From positions 62,001 through 126,000 of the forward strand of contig NZ_JAKGBI010000025.1 in NCBI RefSeq assembly GCF_021530565.1: a DNA stretch of 64,000 nucleotides. Reading direction: 5' to 3'. The stretch is from Pseudoalteromonas sp. SMS1. Its GTDB lineage: Bacteria; Pseudomonadota; Gammaproteobacteria; Enterobacterales; Alteromonadaceae. This document shows positions 25,649 through 33,876 of this stretch, piece after piece; the first letter of the stretch is position 1, and each line of letters begins with the position of its first letter. The position numbers and the translations under genes were made by a program. A model generated the notes under the pieces. The model had not been told where the DNA came from and ran no database searches. It saw only the letters and a list, made by a program, of their open reading frames with translations.

Positions 25649-27100
25649 TTGGATAAAAATACGTATATTCCAGAAAACTTTATTGATGATGTAAAAAGTT
25701 ACATCCCACCTCACCTATCACTTGAAGACTTCATCGACAGCTGTCAACAACCTCTTAGGCTATCAGTTCGTGTTAATACACTGAAGATGTCTGTTGCTGA
25801 TTTCGAGAAAGAAGCGCAAAAAATGAGCTGGCAAATATCACCAATACCTTGGTGTCCAGAAGGTTTTTGGCTTACTCGAAGCAAAGAGGAAGAAGCCGCG
25901 TTGCCAATAGGTAATACCGCACTGCACCTCAGTGGCTGTATTTATGTGCAAGAGGCCAGTTCAATGTTGCCTCCTTTAGCGCTGCGAGAAGAAATTCATG
26001 CCATTGAAGGCAATGAATTTGCGATTCTCGATGTTGCTGCTGCACCAGGCTCAAAAACATCACAGCTGGGGGCGTTGATGGATAATCGCGGGTTACTTGT
26101 AGCCAACGAGTTTTCGTCCTCGCGTTTAAAAGTGCTCGCCGCCAATATGAAACGCATGGGTATATCTAACTGTGCATTGTCACACTTCGATGGCAAGATT
26201 TTTGGCGACTATATGTTTGAGTGTTTTGATCACATACTGCTGGACGCGCCCTGCTCGGGTGAAGGTACCGTGAGAAAAGATCCGAACGCCTTAAAAAACT
26301 GGTCAATTGAATCGAATATAGAAATAGCTGAAGTACAGAAATCGCTTATCAAAAGTGCATTCCTCGCGTTAAAGCCCGGCGGCTCACTTGTTTACTCCAC
26401 TTGTACGCTCACCCCCCTTGAAAACCAACAAGTTTGCAGCTATTTGCTAGAAGAGTTTGGTGATGCTGTGGAAATTATTGCGCTCGACCATTTGTTCGAC
26501 AATGCCAACCTAGCTACGACAGATCAGGGTTATCTCCATGTCTGGCCTCAAATATTCGATAGCGAAGGCTTTTTCATTGCAAAATTCAAGAAAAGAGTCT
26601 CAGTGGCGCATCACGATCAACAAATCAAAAAGGGAAAGTTTCCATTTGAGGCTTTTGCACCTAAAGCACAACTTGCATTTAATGCTTATCTAAAGAAGCA
26701 GTTCAAAATGAATGCACTACCCGGTAACCTCATGCAAAGAGACAAGGAACTCTGGCTTTTCCCAGAACACCTTGAGTCACTGAGAGACAAAATCAAGTAT
26801 GCGCGGTTGGGGGTTAAAGTCGGCACCATTCACAAAAATGGGGTACGTCTAGAGCATGAATTGGCGACTTCATTTGGTCAATTAGCGAAGCAAAACACCC
26901 AAGCATTGACCCAATCCCAAGCTGTGGATTACTTTCAAGGTAAAGATATTCGCTTAGAAAAACTCACCTCAGAAACAGGTGAAGTGATATTAACTCTGTG
27001 CGGTGCGCCCGTCGGCCTTGGGAAATGGCAAAAAGCCAAAATTAAAAATAATTTACCGCGGGATCTCATTGCGCAAGGCCAGTTGATAACTTGGGTATAA
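25649..27100 (+). CDS. rsmF: 16S rRNA (cytosine-1407-C5) methyltransferase
   Basis: 483 residues, matching RsmF/YebU along its length. The SAM site is DVAAAPGSKTSQLGALM. The two catalytic cysteines are Cys202 in LLDAPCSGEG and Cys252 in VYSTCTL, the pair that forms and resolves the covalent RNA adduct. LRLSVRVNTLK and HLSGCIYVQEASSMLP are RsmF-specific, and the C-terminal RNA-binding part ends in NLPRDL. The only plausible start is TTG at 25649; an in-frame stop lies three codons upstream and no early ATG exists. Confidence 0.95.
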   Translation: MDKNTYIPENFIDDVKSYIPPHLSLEDFIDSCQQPLRLSVRVNTLKMSVADFEKEAQKMSWQISPIPWCPEGFWLTRSKEEEAALPIGNTALHLSGCIYVQEASSMLPPLALREEIHAIEGNEFAILDVAAAPGSKTSQLGALMDNRGLLVANEFSSSRLKVLAANMKRMGISNCALSHFDGKIFGDYMFECFDHILLDAPCSGEGTVRKDPNALKNWSIESNIEIAEVQKSLIKSAFLALKPGGSLVYSTCTLTPLENQQVCSYLLEEFGDAVEIIALDHLFDNANLATTDQGYLHVWPQIFDSEGFFIAKFKKRVSVAHHDQQIKKGKFPFEAFAPKAQLAFNAYLKKQFKMNALPGNLMQRDKELWLFPEHLESLRDKIKYARLGVKVGTIHKNGVRLEHELATSFGQLAKQNTQALTQSQAVDYFQGKDIRLEKLTSETGEVILTLCGAPVGLGKWQKAKIKNNLPRDLIAQGQLITWV

Positions 27101-27481
27101 CCTGAATAGAACTTTTTGACAACTTTAAGATTATTAATTCATATAAACCTAAATATTTGATTTTTAACAGTTTTAAAAATGTCAGATTGTTTGTAACTTT
27201 TTAGTAGTGTTAACTACACTTAATAGACTTTCTACTTCTCCCTTATATGTAATAGAAGGTGTTAAAGTTAGCGCACGGCTCCATATGAGCCTTCCCCTAC
27301 GCCCAGATTCACACATTACTGGGCGTTTTTTTTGCCTGCCAAAAATGTCAACTTACTGAGCGTTTCGTGTTCATAAAATTGTCATTTTCCTAAACTCATA
27401 CACAATGAGACACAATTCACTGTTGATTTTTAGGGTCCAAAAATACAGTATATATACAAAATGCTATAAAACGTATATTCA
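27101..27481. other. Intergenic region between rsmF and the ParD-like gene
   Basis: 381 bases. Apart from the terminator at 27299-27333 it is AT-rich with no supported gene. The promoter of the ParD-like/map pair must lie in the final 150 bases. Confidence 0.5.
27299..27333 (+). terminator. Intrinsic terminator downstream of rsmF
   Basis: ACGCCCAG, 12-base loop, CTGGGCGT followed by eight Ts. It lies 200 bases from the rsmF stop, so it could end a short untranslated or small RNA transcript as well. Confidence 0.85.
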
Positions 27482-27673
27482 ATGGGTATTGTAAAAATTT
27501 CTGAAGAACTCCATGAGGAAGTGAGGCTAGCCAGCCAGGTGATGTCTCGTTCGATTAATTCACAGGCCGAATTCTGGCTCAAAATTGGCCGCTTGGCAGA
27601 ACAAAATCAAGATAAATCTTTTACCGAGCTTATCCAAATAGAACTAGAGCAAGTAAGAAAAAAAACAACATGA
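27482..27673 (+). CDS. ParD-like antitoxin-family protein
   Basis: 63 residues resembling the ParD-like family: an N-terminal ribbon (GIVKISEELHEEVRLASQVM) followed by a helix-helix segment (SRSINSQAEFWLKIGRLAEQ), the ribbon-helix-helix layout of antitoxins, then an acidic/basic tail. Such proteins bind DNA as dimers and may repress their own operon. The stop overlaps the start of the next gene as ATGA. No RelE/ParE-type toxin is adjacent; the partner is a methionine aminopeptidase. Confidence 0.75.
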   Translation: MGIVKISEELHEEVRLASQVMSRSINSQAEFWLKIGRLAEQNQDKSFTELIQIELEQVRKKTT

Positions 27674-28461
27674 AACCAGTCATAATTAAAAGCAATGAAG
27701 ATATCGCGCGCATGAAGCAATCGGGCAAACTACTTGCGCGTGTGTTTAGCGCGCTCGACGACTACATTCAAGTTGGTCAAACGACCATGGCAGTGAATGA
27801 TTTTGTTGAATCGTATATTACAGAGCAGCTTGGCGCAGTCGCCTCCACCAAAGGACAATACGGTTATCCTTACGCTATTAATGTGTCTGTTAATGATGTC
27901 GTTTGTCATGGTATGCCAAAGGCAAGTCAAAAAATCAAAAACAGTGACATATTGAATGTGGACATCACCCTGAAACACGATGGGTTTTTAGCAGATTCAA
28001 GTAAAATGTATGTGATGCCGGACGCTGCCCCGCTCGCGAGAAAACTCACCAATGAAACATACAAAGCGATGTGGGAAGGGATCAAGCTCGTTAAACCAGG
28101 CGTTAAGCTCGGCGATATTGGTCATGCGATCCAAAGCTATGCAGAGCGTCACGGCTATAGCGTTGTGAGAGAGTTTTGCGGTCACGGTATTGGCACAGAG
28201 ATGCATGAAGGGCCTGATGTACTGCACTTTGGTCAAAAAGACACAGGCCTTACTTTGCAAGCAGGTATGACATTTACAATAGAACCGATGATAAACCAAG
28301 GCACACATAAAGTTAAAACGCTTAAGGACGGCTGGACCGTTGTTACCAAAGACAAAAAACTGTCAGCCCAATGGGAGCATACGATTTTAGTCACTGAAAA
28401 CGGATATGAAGTGCTGACACTGAGGCATGACGAATCTTTACCTTGCATGCCAAGCCACTGA
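27670..28461 (+). CDS. map: Type I methionine aminopeptidase, ParD-like-linked copy
   Basis: 263 residues with the pita-bread fold and all metal ligands: Asp in LNVDIT and ADSSKMY, His in EFCGHGIGTEMHEGP, Glu in TIEPM and Glu in QWEHTILVTENG. It should remove N-terminal methionine in the cytoplasm. The usual GDTS around the second aspartate reads ADSS here, so it looks like a divergent extra copy; the housekeeping map, usually near rpsB/tsf, would be elsewhere. It is translationally coupled (ATGA) to the ParD-like gene. Confidence 0.93.
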   Translation: MKPVIIKSNEDIARMKQSGKLLARVFSALDDYIQVGQTTMAVNDFVESYITEQLGAVASTKGQYGYPYAINVSVNDVVCHGMPKASQKIKNSDILNVDITLKHDGFLADSSKMYVMPDAAPLARKLTNETYKAMWEGIKLVKPGVKLGDIGHAIQSYAERHGYSVVREFCGHGIGTEMHEGPDVLHFGQKDTGLTLQAGMTFTIEPMINQGTHKVKTLKDGWTVVTKDKKLSAQWEHTILVTENGYEVLTLRHDESLPCMPSH

Positions 28462-28500
28462 ACAAGTTTTGTTACAAACTAATGCTTGAATGACAAGCGC

Positions 28501-28531
28501 TTGACATAAAAATAGTAGGTGGGTGTAACAT
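28501..28531 (+). promoter_or_regulatory. Possible sigma-70 promoter of the 166-residue membrane protein gene
   Basis: A perfect -35 TTGACA with TAACAT 19 bases further as a weak -10; 53 bases before the gene start. The spacer is long, so confidence is limited. Confidence 0.35.
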
Positions 28532-28583
28532 AAATACGTTACTTAATACTATATGTTATTAGGCAGTGCTAGGAGCATGAAGT

Positions 28584-29084
28584 ATGGAAAAGTCTGCAAA
28601 GTTGAGTGTCGTTGGGGCAATTCTGTTTGCCATCATTTTAGTCATAATTAATTCGGGTCAGGAAGAAATCGTATTTACTGGCGTTACTAAGGATGGCGCC
28701 GAGAGGTCGCTTGACTACATTAAAGATGCAACAATTTGGTTAGCGGGTATGCAAACGGCAATGCTCACTGCATTGGCCTTTTTGACACAAGATAATAGAA
28801 AAATTCATGCTATCAGTGGCCCTGCAACGGTCGTGTTTGTTGGTGCTGCATTATTCTGTGCTGCCTGGTTAATTACTGGTTTGCCCTCAGTTGCCATGAG
28901 AGTAGAGTTAAGCAGGGATATTATTGATGTACTCTCAGCACCAATCTACTCATGGCTGCCAAACGTTATAAATTTCGAGTACTTCCTTACATTAATGCAT
29001 TGGTTTTGGGCTGCTGGTATTCTGTTTTTTGCTCACACCTTGTTAGTCGCATTCAGTCAAAAAAGGCATAAAACCATAGAGTAA
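28584..29084 (+). CDS. Four-segment integral membrane protein of unknown function
   Basis: 166 residues. Hydrophobic segments at about 8-23, 47-66, 80-100 and 132-155 make it a multi-pass inner-membrane protein with a short loop of charged residues (VTKDGAERSLDYIKDAT) between the first two. AGGAGC precedes ATG at 28584. No family motif is recognised. It is not coupled to its neighbours and is followed by a long inverted repeat. Confidence 0.75.
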   Translation: MEKSAKLSVVGAILFAIILVIINSGQEEIVFTGVTKDGAERSLDYIKDATIWLAGMQTAMLTALAFLTQDNRKIHAISGPATVVFVGAALFCAAWLITGLPSVAMRVELSRDIIDVLSAPIYSWLPNVINFEYFLTLMHWFWAAGILFFAHTLLVAFSQKRHKTIE

Positions 29085-29095
29085 CTTTATGCTCG

Positions 29096-29149
29096 CTTAA
29101 CATGTATTCGTATCGTCTTTATGGTGTTTCGATACAAATACGTGTTAAG
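29096..29149. repeat. 20-base inverted repeat after the membrane protein gene
   Basis: CTTAACATGTATTCGTATCG (29096-29115) and its near-complement (29130-29149) match at 18 of 20 positions around a 14-base loop. No T run follows. It lies 11 bases after the stop, so it may be a 3'-end stabilising stem or a small mobile-repeat end. Confidence 0.6.
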
Positions 29150-29456
29150 GCGTGCCCGCATATAACAGGTTTTGTACACAGCAGTTGTGCCTTGTTTTGA
29201 GCACTAAATAATAGCCAATACCTCAACTAAGTTCGACAGGTTAGCCTCAAAAAGCGTCACTGATTCGTATTTTATTACCTTCATTTTTCGACTGGAGCAT
29301 ACGCCTCAATTACACCGAGCAGCAGATACTGGATATGTTTAACCTCTGAGATTCAAAGCGTTATGATATGGAGCTAGGTCACAAATCTATGACACTTGGA
29401 GGTTATGCTGACGCCAGTTTTACACATACAATAGTGATAACAAGAAGGAGTACAGA

Positions 29457-29555
29457 ATGAAACATATTGGGTTTAGTTCAATTTCATTCACATTCATTGC
29501 TGGTTTGTCAGGGTGTAATGGCAATGACGGAGCGACAGACAGTACAAGTATATAA
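29457..29555 (+). pseudogene. Truncated lipoprotein-like reading frame
   Basis: A strong AAGGAG site precedes ATG at 29457. The 32 residues form a lipoprotein signal (MKHIGFSSISFTFIAGLSGC) and then NGNDGATDSTSI before a stop. A shifted frame continues with NNPSASPSTAKKSIDSLPPE to a stop at about 29617, so this may be the frameshifted start of a longer lost lipoprotein. It could also be a genuine tiny lipoprotein. Confidence 0.4.
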
Positions 29556-29897
29556 ACAATCCGAGCGCATCACCATCAACCGCCAAAAAATCAATCGACT
29601 CACTACCTCCTGAATAAGTGCTGTATTAGATGGCTGATGTGGGCCGTTTTGGTGTTTGTTCAGCGCTTAAAGACCCCCACAGCCCGCTAGAATGAGCGCC
29701 ATTATACTTATTAATGCAATTATCTTTATTGTCGCCTGTAGATACTCAAAAAGATAATTTTTAAAGCAAAAAAATATAATATAAACGCCTTGTTATGGAA
29801 AAGAACCAATATAAAAAACTTCATAAAATTTAAAAAACCTAAGGGACATAAATTATCACGACCATCTTAAGATAAAAAACATGAAACAAAGCTATAT

Positions 29898-30716
29898 TCA
29901 ATGACTACGCTCATCAGTGCCATTTTCGCTCAAGATATATGACCATTTCAGCTGTATTTCTTTTAGTTTTCCATTTTCTTTAATTCGCTTTTTACCTAAG
30001 TCAAACTGCTTTAATAATTTTCTACCCATAGGGTTTCCTAATGAGGCTGCGAGGTATTCTTTATTACTGTCAAACATAGGCAGCTTTATGATGTCATTAT
30101 CAAGTTTATGTTGCTGAAGTACGATATCCCACACCCCCTCATATCCAACAAAGCCTTCCACTCGCTTACTCATCAACATCTCAAATCCTTGGATGATTTC
30201 GCCTACATCATATTTCTCAACACTCTTCAGTAACGCCCACCTTTCTCCATAGTTAAAGCCTCGCATTTGTGCGATGGTCATGTCTCGCAACCCCTCTAAA
30301 GACTGCCATTGCAATGGCTGAGATTTTAAGACATACAGGCGATAATAAACGCTGTTAACGTGCTCTTTAGAATATCGATAAATTTTTAACCTTTCTGCAC
30401 TGATACTCACTGGAAAAATTAAATCTACTCGCCCCGAATCTAAATAGGTTAATGCCCTCGCCCAAGGAACCACCCATAGCTCCACTGTGTAGCCCATCGA
30501 GTGAAAACTCTCTCGTACAACATCCCACGCAAAACCCTCAAATAATTCACTGTCTTCACCCGGCGGGACTTTAACCACATGTGTGTCTCCTTGGGCCAAA
30601 TACCCAAATGGCTCATAGTCAGGCAACGTGATCACCGACACTGTTTTGTTTGCTGCTTGGCTATAAAAGGTCACAATAAGCATTATTATGGTAATTGCTC
30701 TACACCAAAAAGACAT
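29898..30716 (-). CDS. Periplasmic solute-binding protein, amino-acid type (SBP_bac_3)
   Basis: 272 residues. The N-terminal 22 residues are a signal peptide ending AQA/SQA. The remainder fits the bacterial extracellular solute-binding family 3: YEPFGY near the start, FEGFAWDVVRESFHSMGY, WARALTYLDSGRVDLIFPVS, and the hinge region around VEGFVGYEG. No ABC permease or ATPase gene is adjacent; many such orphan proteins in Alteromonadales are stand-alone sensors or scavenging proteins. Ligand unknown. Confidence 0.85.
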   Translation of the reverse strand: MSFWCRAITIIMLIVTFYSQAANKTVSVITLPDYEPFGYLAQGDTHVVKVPPGEDSELFEGFAWDVVRESFHSMGYTVELWVVPWARALTYLDSGRVDLIFPVSISAERLKIYRYSKEHVNSVYYRLYVLKSQPLQWQSLEGLRDMTIAQMRGFNYGERWALLKSVEKYDVGEIIQGFEMLMSKRVEGFVGYEGVWDIVLQQHKLDNDIIKLPMFDSNKEYLAASLGNPMGRKLLKQFDLGKKRIKENGKLKEIQLKWSYILSENGTDERSH

Positions 30717-30896
30717 TGTGACCCCTATAAAAGTACCCCGATTACATGAGCATAGTTAACCAACAATTGAATAAGCAAGTTTAGAAGGCGATTTAAACGT
30801 CTATCTCACTGTTCAATCCCTTAACCTCATGACCAAGCTACAAACGGCATAAAAAATAATGTAGATTAACTGCACTAACAATTATAAATATCTTCT

Positions 30897-33422
30897 ATGC
30901 AACCACGTCTATTCCTTTTGTCATGTGTAATTTTACTGAGCACCTTAACCATCTACCCCAGCTTTGCTCACGATGCTTTTCGGCTGCCTCAACACACTCA
31001 ACTGTCTAAACAAGCAGTACACTTAAATATAAACCCGAGTGAAGAGATATTTTCTGGAGTAACCACACTTAGCCTCATTTTCAATAAACCTACTGATGTC
31101 ATCTCTTATCACAATAAAGCATTAATTATTAAAGATGTATATTTACAATACCAAGGCAATCGTTACCCGCTCCCATTACAACAACCGAACCAATATGAGA
31201 TTGTCACTCATCAAATTCCCTTCGAACTAATCGATTCAGCAACTTTGCATATACAATTTAGTGGTAAGCTGTCTTCACATCATGAAGGGTTGTTTAGAGC
31301 GCATAGTAAGCAAGAACAGACATACTTGCTCACGCAATTTCAATCAATGGAAGCGAGGAGTGTTTTCCCCACATTTGATGAGCCAGATAAAAAGTCGATA
31401 TTTAAATTCAGTGTATTAACACCGTTGGAGTATGAAGTACTGCACAATACCCATGTGCATTCAATTACAGAGCAAAAATCAACCAAACTGACCCAATTTA
31501 AGGCGACGCCGAGAGTCAATACCGACATATTATCTTTAGCTATTGGTCAATTTAATATAAAGCCACTGGGTACCAGCCGTTTCAAGTCGAAAGTATACGT
31601 GCCAAAGGGCTTACCTATAACGCTACCTACCTATTTTAATCAGATTGTGAATGCCTCAATATCGCATATAGAAAAATATTTGGACTCACCCTTTCCATTT
31701 AAAAAGCTGGACTTTATTATCGGTAATTATGGCAGCGTGGCCGCAATGGAGAATCTAGGTTTAGTTTCGATAAACTATAATCAGATACCCGATTTGGACG
31801 CGACAGACTTTGCACATTGCCAATTTAAGAAGCTGATTGCCCATGAGGTTGCACATAGCTGGTTTGGTAACGACATTACAATGGCTTGGTACGATGATTA
31901 TTGGCTAAATGAATCCTTCACAGAATTTATTGCGGCAAAAGTCATACAAGACCTCTATCCAAAACACGATTTATGTACTTACACACCGCAATCTCGCGCA
32001 TTCAAAGATGACAATAGCAATGCAATGCCGCTGGTATTTGATATAAAGTCAAGAAAAGATACGCTTGCGTATGGCCAGTTGCATTACACCAAAGGGCGTG
32101 CACTGTTAGAAATGCTTGAACAAGCAACGGGAGAAAAAACATTTCAATCGCTTATGAGGCGCTATGTAGATTTATACCAGGGTCAAAACGTTAGTACTGA
32201 CCAGTTTATTAAACTATTTAAAGACCCCAACCTGCAACGTGTTGTCTCTAGTTTTACGCGTCAAAACGGCTATCCATTAGTATCCCTTAGACGTGACAAC
32301 AAACAGGTTTTTATTGAGCAAACAGATGTATTTAATCGCTCTAAGCAACTTTGGACAATTCCAATTTCTCTGAAACTTTGGGACGGAAGTAAAACATCTA
32401 CTCACAAACTCATACTCTCACAGCACAAACAAAAAGTAGCTCTCAACAACGATGTTAAAGCTGTATTTTTAGATGCCGGTGGTGTGGGATACTTCCGATT
32501 TGTAAATCAATCAACTTATGAAGACATTCCAGTACATCAACTATCACGCCAGGAGAAGGCATCCTTTAACGATAACCTTCAGGCGCTTGCAATTACTGGC
32601 CATGTTGATTTTATGAAGTACACAAACGCGTTAGTCACTGAACTCAACCTGTTACAGCTAGGTCCCCCTCGCGCGGATGAAATTATAAGTACTTTAATTG
32701 ATGCATACCTTGAACATGTGCAAATAAATAGTGTCTCCCCCTATACTGCTTACTTACAAAAACACATCAAACTCAACATCCAATGGCCACAGGCCCTTAA
32801 GATGCCGTATGGAAATAATTTGATGAAGCTATATGGCGTTTATTTGCAAGACCCCAATGCGGTAAACGCTGCAAGGCACATCTTTCAATCAGGTCAACAT
32901 GTTGAACACCCTCATCTTGATGCAATTGTGATGACATTGGCAAAAAACTCTACAATTGAGGAATATAAATCTCTCATTCAAAGCTTCAATACAATACCTA
33001 CAACTGAAAAAGAAGCATTTTTATCTGGGCTTGGTTATGTAGATAGCGCCTCCAAAACGGCGCTGTACTACGATTTACTATTGAGTGATAAAACACAAGG
33101 TATGGTCATAGACTACCGATTTCAGTTCCCCGTTTTTAACCCAGCTCTCAGAATCTCATCCGCACAGCTCATCAATGCTAGAAGAGATAAAATTTTTAAC
33201 AAAGTGTCCAGCGAATCTTTACAGTGGTTTCCCTATAACTTTTTACTCGCTTGCTCAAATGAGCAAAAAGAAGCTACACACAAACTTTTTGAGAGTTGGA
33301 AATCAATTTCTGGCTTGAAGAGTAAACTGAATATTGTGTCTGACAATATTGAACAGTGCACGCAAAATAACGAGCGGATTGGTAACAGTATTTTGGCGGC
33401 TTCTTCACAATACGAAAAATAG
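30897..33422 (+). CDS. M1 family metallo-aminopeptidase, secreted
   Basis: 841 residues with a signal peptide (residues 1-25, ending SFA). The gluzincin motif HEVAH is at 316-320 in LIAHEVAHSWFGN, with the third zinc ligand Glu339 in WLNESFTEFIAA, exactly 19 residues after the second His. VAAMENLG takes the place of the usual GAMEN substrate motif, changing Gly-Ala to Ala-Ala. The C-terminal 400 residues are the helical domain. It should trim N-terminal residues from peptides in the periplasm or outside the cell. It is transcribed divergently from the solute-binding protein gene. Confidence 0.93.
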   Translation: MQPRLFLLSCVILLSTLTIYPSFAHDAFRLPQHTQLSKQAVHLNINPSEEIFSGVTTLSLIFNKPTDVISYHNKALIIKDVYLQYQGNRYPLPLQQPNQYEIVTHQIPFELIDSATLHIQFSGKLSSHHEGLFRAHSKQEQTYLLTQFQSMEARSVFPTFDEPDKKSIFKFSVLTPLEYEVLHNTHVHSITEQKSTKLTQFKATPRVNTDILSLAIGQFNIKPLGTSRFKSKVYVPKGLPITLPTYFNQIVNASISHIEKYLDSPFPFKKLDFIIGNYGSVAAMENLGLVSINYNQIPDLDATDFAHCQFKKLIAHEVAHSWFGNDITMAWYDDYWLNESFTEFIAAKVIQDLYPKHDLCTYTPQSRAFKDDNSNAMPLVFDIKSRKDTLAYGQLHYTKGRALLEMLEQATGEKTFQSLMRRYVDLYQGQNVSTDQFIKLFKDPNLQRVVSSFTRQNGYPLVSLRRDNKQVFIEQTDVFNRSKQLWTIPISLKLWDGSKTSTHKLILSQHKQKVALNNDVKAVFLDAGGVGYFRFVNQSTYEDIPVHQLSRQEKASFNDNLQALAITGHVDFMKYTNALVTELNLLQLGPPRADEIISTLIDAYLEHVQINSVSPYTAYLQKHIKLNIQWPQALKMPYGNNLMKLYGVYLQDPNAVNAARHIFQSGQHVEHPHLDAIVMTLAKNSTIEEYKSLIQSFNTIPTTEKEAFLSGLGYVDSASKTALYYDLLLSDKTQGMVIDYRFQFPVFNPALRISSAQLINARRDKIFNKVSSESLQWFPYNFLLACSNEQKEATHKLFESWKSISGLKSKLNIVSDNIEQCTQNNERIGNSILAASSQYEK

Positions 33423-33430
33423 TGATACAT

Positions 33431-33876
33431 AGTTGAATCAAAAAACTGAAAGTAAAAATAGACCTTATCAAGTGTATTTTTAGCATCAACCTATCCTTCT
33501 CCTGTGTAGCTCATGTTACCGCTGAAGAAATAGCCCAGTACGCTATGATAGGTTATAACAAATGCATTTACTTTCTAACTCGAAAAGATTTTAACGATAC
33601 TAAATCACATAATAATAAAGTATTTAAAGAATAATAATTTCAAAGATGCGAGACAAATAACTATCTCTCGCAACTCATTTTTTAAGGCAAGGTGGTAATG
33701 TCGTATATGGTAGTATTAAGAGGCTTCGCTAATAGAAGTTATTTGGTTTTCACTCTTGCGGGCGACGACACACATAAAAGTATAATTTAAAAAGTCATTG
33801 CCGTGAACGAGGGTCAAACGCTAGACAACCATTCATAAAAAAAGCCGCTACATGAGCGGCTTTTAAAGTATAAATG
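33431..33876. other. Intergenic region with a start-less short frame
   Basis: 446 bases. An open frame at 33446-33634 reads about 62 residues with a hydrophobic N-terminal part resembling a signal peptide and the end FNDTKSHNNKVFKE, but it lacks ATG/GTG/TTG at a sensible place, so it may be a remnant. The right end holds a terminator. Confidence 0.45.
33838..33864 (-). terminator. Terminator of the 952-residue lipoprotein gene
   Basis: AAAAGCCGCT-acatg-AGCGGCTTTT with A and T runs on both sides. It lies 12 bases past the minus-strand stop and could work in both directions. Confidence 0.85.

Larger units (their letters stand above)
29085..29897. other. Gene-poor 0.8 kb stretch
   Basis: Contains a long inverted repeat at its left end and a 32-codon lipoprotein-like remnant (29457-29555), otherwise only short frames. 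Composition is AT-rich toward the right. It may be a decayed insertion, but I see no transposase or clear target duplication. Confidence 0.5.

Noticed and set aside
28494..28505. Palindromic run GCGCTTGACA region as an operator
   Set aside because: Only a short match; treated as a possible -35 element instead.
33446..33634. 62-codon frame with a signal-peptide-like start
   Set aside because: No acceptable start codon; kept only as a note because it may be a remnant.
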